The position numbers and the translations under genes were made by a program. The notes under the pieces are model-generated. The model was given only the letters and a program-made list of their open reading frames with translations. It did no database searches and was not told the DNA's origin. Shown here in pieces: positions 62,767-64,000 of a stretch of 64,000 nt of DNA (position 1 is the first letter of the stretch; each line of letters opens with the position of its first letter). This DNA is from Xanthomonas sp. DAR 34887 (GTDB lineage: Bacteria; Pseudomonadota; Gammaproteobacteria; Xanthomonadales; Xanthomonadaceae), in contig NZ_CP162490.1 of NCBI RefSeq assembly GCF_041245805.1, forward strand, positions 1,651,001 through 1,715,000, given 5' to 3'.

Positions 62767-64000
62767 TCAGAACTTGATTTCGGCGCTCAGCATCGCCGAG
62801 CGCGGCGCGCCGGGCGTGTAGCGGAAGCCGCTCTTGTTGATGGCCGCGACGTAGTCCTTGTCGAACACGTTGTACACGTTCAGACGCAGGTTGAAGTGGT
62901 CGCTGATCGGGTAGGTCACGACCGCGTCCCATACCGTATACGACTTCACCAATGCCGGCGTGCCCACCGCGCCGTCGGTGCCGCGCTTCATCTCGCCGGA
63001 GTAGCGGGCGCCGCCGCCGACGGTCAGGCCGAACGGCAGGGTGTAGGTGGTCCATGCGGTGAACGCGCTGTCCGGGGTGTAGGCCAGGTCCAAGCTGCCG
63101 TCCTGCGACACCTTGCTGCCTTCCAGCACCTGCGCATCGAGCTTGGTGTAGCCGGTGGAGATCGACCAGTTGTCGCTGAGCTTGCCGACCGCCGACAGTT
63201 CCACGCCCTGCACCCGCTTCTTGCCGGTCTGGTAGTACAGCCCGTCGCTGCCCTGCGCGATCTCGTTGCTGACATCGGTGCGGAACAGCGCCATGGTCAC
63301 GAACAGGTTGTCGTCCAGGAAGTTCCACTTGGTGCCGACTTCGGCGGTCTTGGCCTTCTGCGGATCGAAGCTCGGGTTGTTGGCGTTGTTGGCCGACGCG
63401 CTCAGTTCCAGCGAACTGCCGCCCGGAGGCTGCTGCGAGATCGCGTAGTTGGCGTACAGGCTGATGTCGTCGGCCGCCTTGTAGACCGCGCCGAGCTTCC
63501 AGCTGAACAGCGTATCGGAGATGTCCGCGTCCACGCCGACCGCGGTGGTGCAGGGCACGGCGGTGGAGGTGGCGGTGGTGCAGGTCAGGCTGTTGAAGTC
63601 GGTCTTGTAGTGGTCCGCGCGCACGCCGGCGGTGATCAGGAAATCGTCGCCGAACTTCAGCGTGTCGAAGGCGTAGGCCGAGAACGTGGTGGTGGTGCCC
63701 TTGCTGTGCGCGCCGTTGCGCGCGGTGAACAGCGGCGTGGTGTTCCAGTCCGGGGCGTAGACGTTGGCCGGGTTGGCGGCCAGCCAGGCGGCGCGGTTGA
63801 CGATGTTGTGGCCCCAGCTCTGCAGCTCCTCGCGCGCGGCTTCCACGCCGGTGCTGAGGTTGTGCTGCACCGCGCCGGTGGCGAAGTCCACGCGCAGGTT
63901 CAGCTGGTCGGTGAGGATGGTGTACTGCTGGTCCTTGAACGTGGGCAGGCTGCGCGCCACCGTCCAGGTCGAGGTGTCGGCAGGGTTCGGCGTGCGCAGG
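62767..64000 (-). CDS. TonB-dependent siderophore receptor, C-terminal part
   Basis: The last 411 residues of an outer-membrane receptor; the start and plug lie beyond the window. Barrel signatures: alternating aromatic strands, NFLDDNLFVTMALFRTDVSN, YAFDTLKFGDDFLITAGVR in pieces, RLNVYNVFDKDYVAA and the C-terminal SAMLSAEIKF ending in Phe, the outer-membrane insertion signal. With piuC downstream it most resembles Fiu/PiuA catechol-siderophore receptors. Confidence 0.93.
   Translation of the reverse strand, partial: LRTPNPADTSTWTVARSLPTFKDQQYTILTDQLNLRVDFATGAVQHNLSTGVEAAREELQSWGHNIVNRAAWLAANPANVYAPDWNTTPLFTARNGAHSKGTTTTFSAYAFDTLKFGDDFLITAGVRADHYKTDFNSLTCTTATSTAVPCTTAVGVDADISDTLFSWKLGAVYKAADDISLYANYAISQQPPGGSSLELSASANNANNPSFDPQKAKTAEVGTKWNFLDDNLFVTMALFRTDVSNEIAQGSDGLYYQTGKKRVQGVELSAVGKLSDNWSISTGYTKLDAQVLEGSKVSQDGSLDLAYTPDSAFTAWTTYTLPFGLTVGGGARYSGEMKRGTDGAVGTPALVKSYTVWDAVVTYPISDHFNLRLNVYNVFDKDYVAAINKSGFRYTPGAPRSAMLSAEIKF

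Overview
This window is a chromosomal segment of a GC-rich gammaproteobacterium, most likely a Xanthomonas or a very close relative. I infer this from the protein types rather than from any marker gene. The evidence is a plant-pathogen style PL1 pectate lyase, an MCP ending in an xWxxF docking pentapeptide, the kdsD-kdsC-lptCAB-rpoN-hpf-ptsN-hprK-rapZ-PTS-mgtE block, the AmgK/MurU pair, and dispersed REP and GGGATT-type repeats. I saw no tRNA, rRNA, CRISPR array, insertion sequence or prophage.

Layout. 0.5-5.2 kb: a three-gene LodA/LodB-type quinoprotein module (CxxCH lipoprotein, CTQ oxidase, FAD modifying enzyme). 5.3-12 kb: DUF72, a secreted unknown protein, tag and a DUF4153 membrane protein on the minus strand, then yqgE-ruvX-pyrB on the plus strand. 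12-17 kb: secreted M1 peptidase, secreted unknown protein, pectate lyase. 17.3-19.5 kb: an MCP gene whose frame is broken by an exact-looking 35-bp tandem duplication. 19.9-26.9 kb: accessory membrane and transport genes separated by repeats (APC permease, ArsB/NhaD-like permease, lipoprotein esterase).

27.1-39.2 kb is a dense minus-strand housekeeping block: KDO synthesis, LPS transport, sigma-54, ribosome hibernation, a regulatory PTS (EIIA-Ntr, HPr, EIIA-Man, EI with no sugar permease), HPr kinase, RapZ and MgtE. It links envelope synthesis, nitrogen/carbon signalling and amino-sugar control. 39.2-41.1 kb: ibaG, murA and an EF-hand membrane protein. 41.5-51.3 kb: two DUF3108 paralogues, purN and purM, a DUF2066 lipoprotein-like gene, a PerM-type protein, hda, murU and amgK. 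51.5-56.6 kb: M20 dipeptidase, ComEA-like protein, HutD, an OmpR-family regulator with a degenerate receiver, and a four-EF-hand protein.

57.2-64 kb is a minus-strand iron-acquisition locus: TonB-dependent receptor, PiuC-like dioxygenase, then behind a Fur-box-like site PepSY membrane protein, DUF2271, DUF4198, ApbE flavin transferase and an NADPH flavodoxin/ferredoxin reductase. Together these read as an electron chain that would carry reducing power from NADPH across the inner membrane to a covalently flavinylated periplasmic protein, probably for ferric-siderophore reduction.

The most unusual signals are: the flavin-based periplasmic reductase cluster; G-rich (quadruplex-capable) repeats placed in sense orientation at the 3' ends of genes, two of which have become identical C-terminal tails of unrelated proteins (Hda and MurU); the 35-bp duplication in the MCP; the pseudo-receiver response regulator; and REP hairpins whose stems covary.
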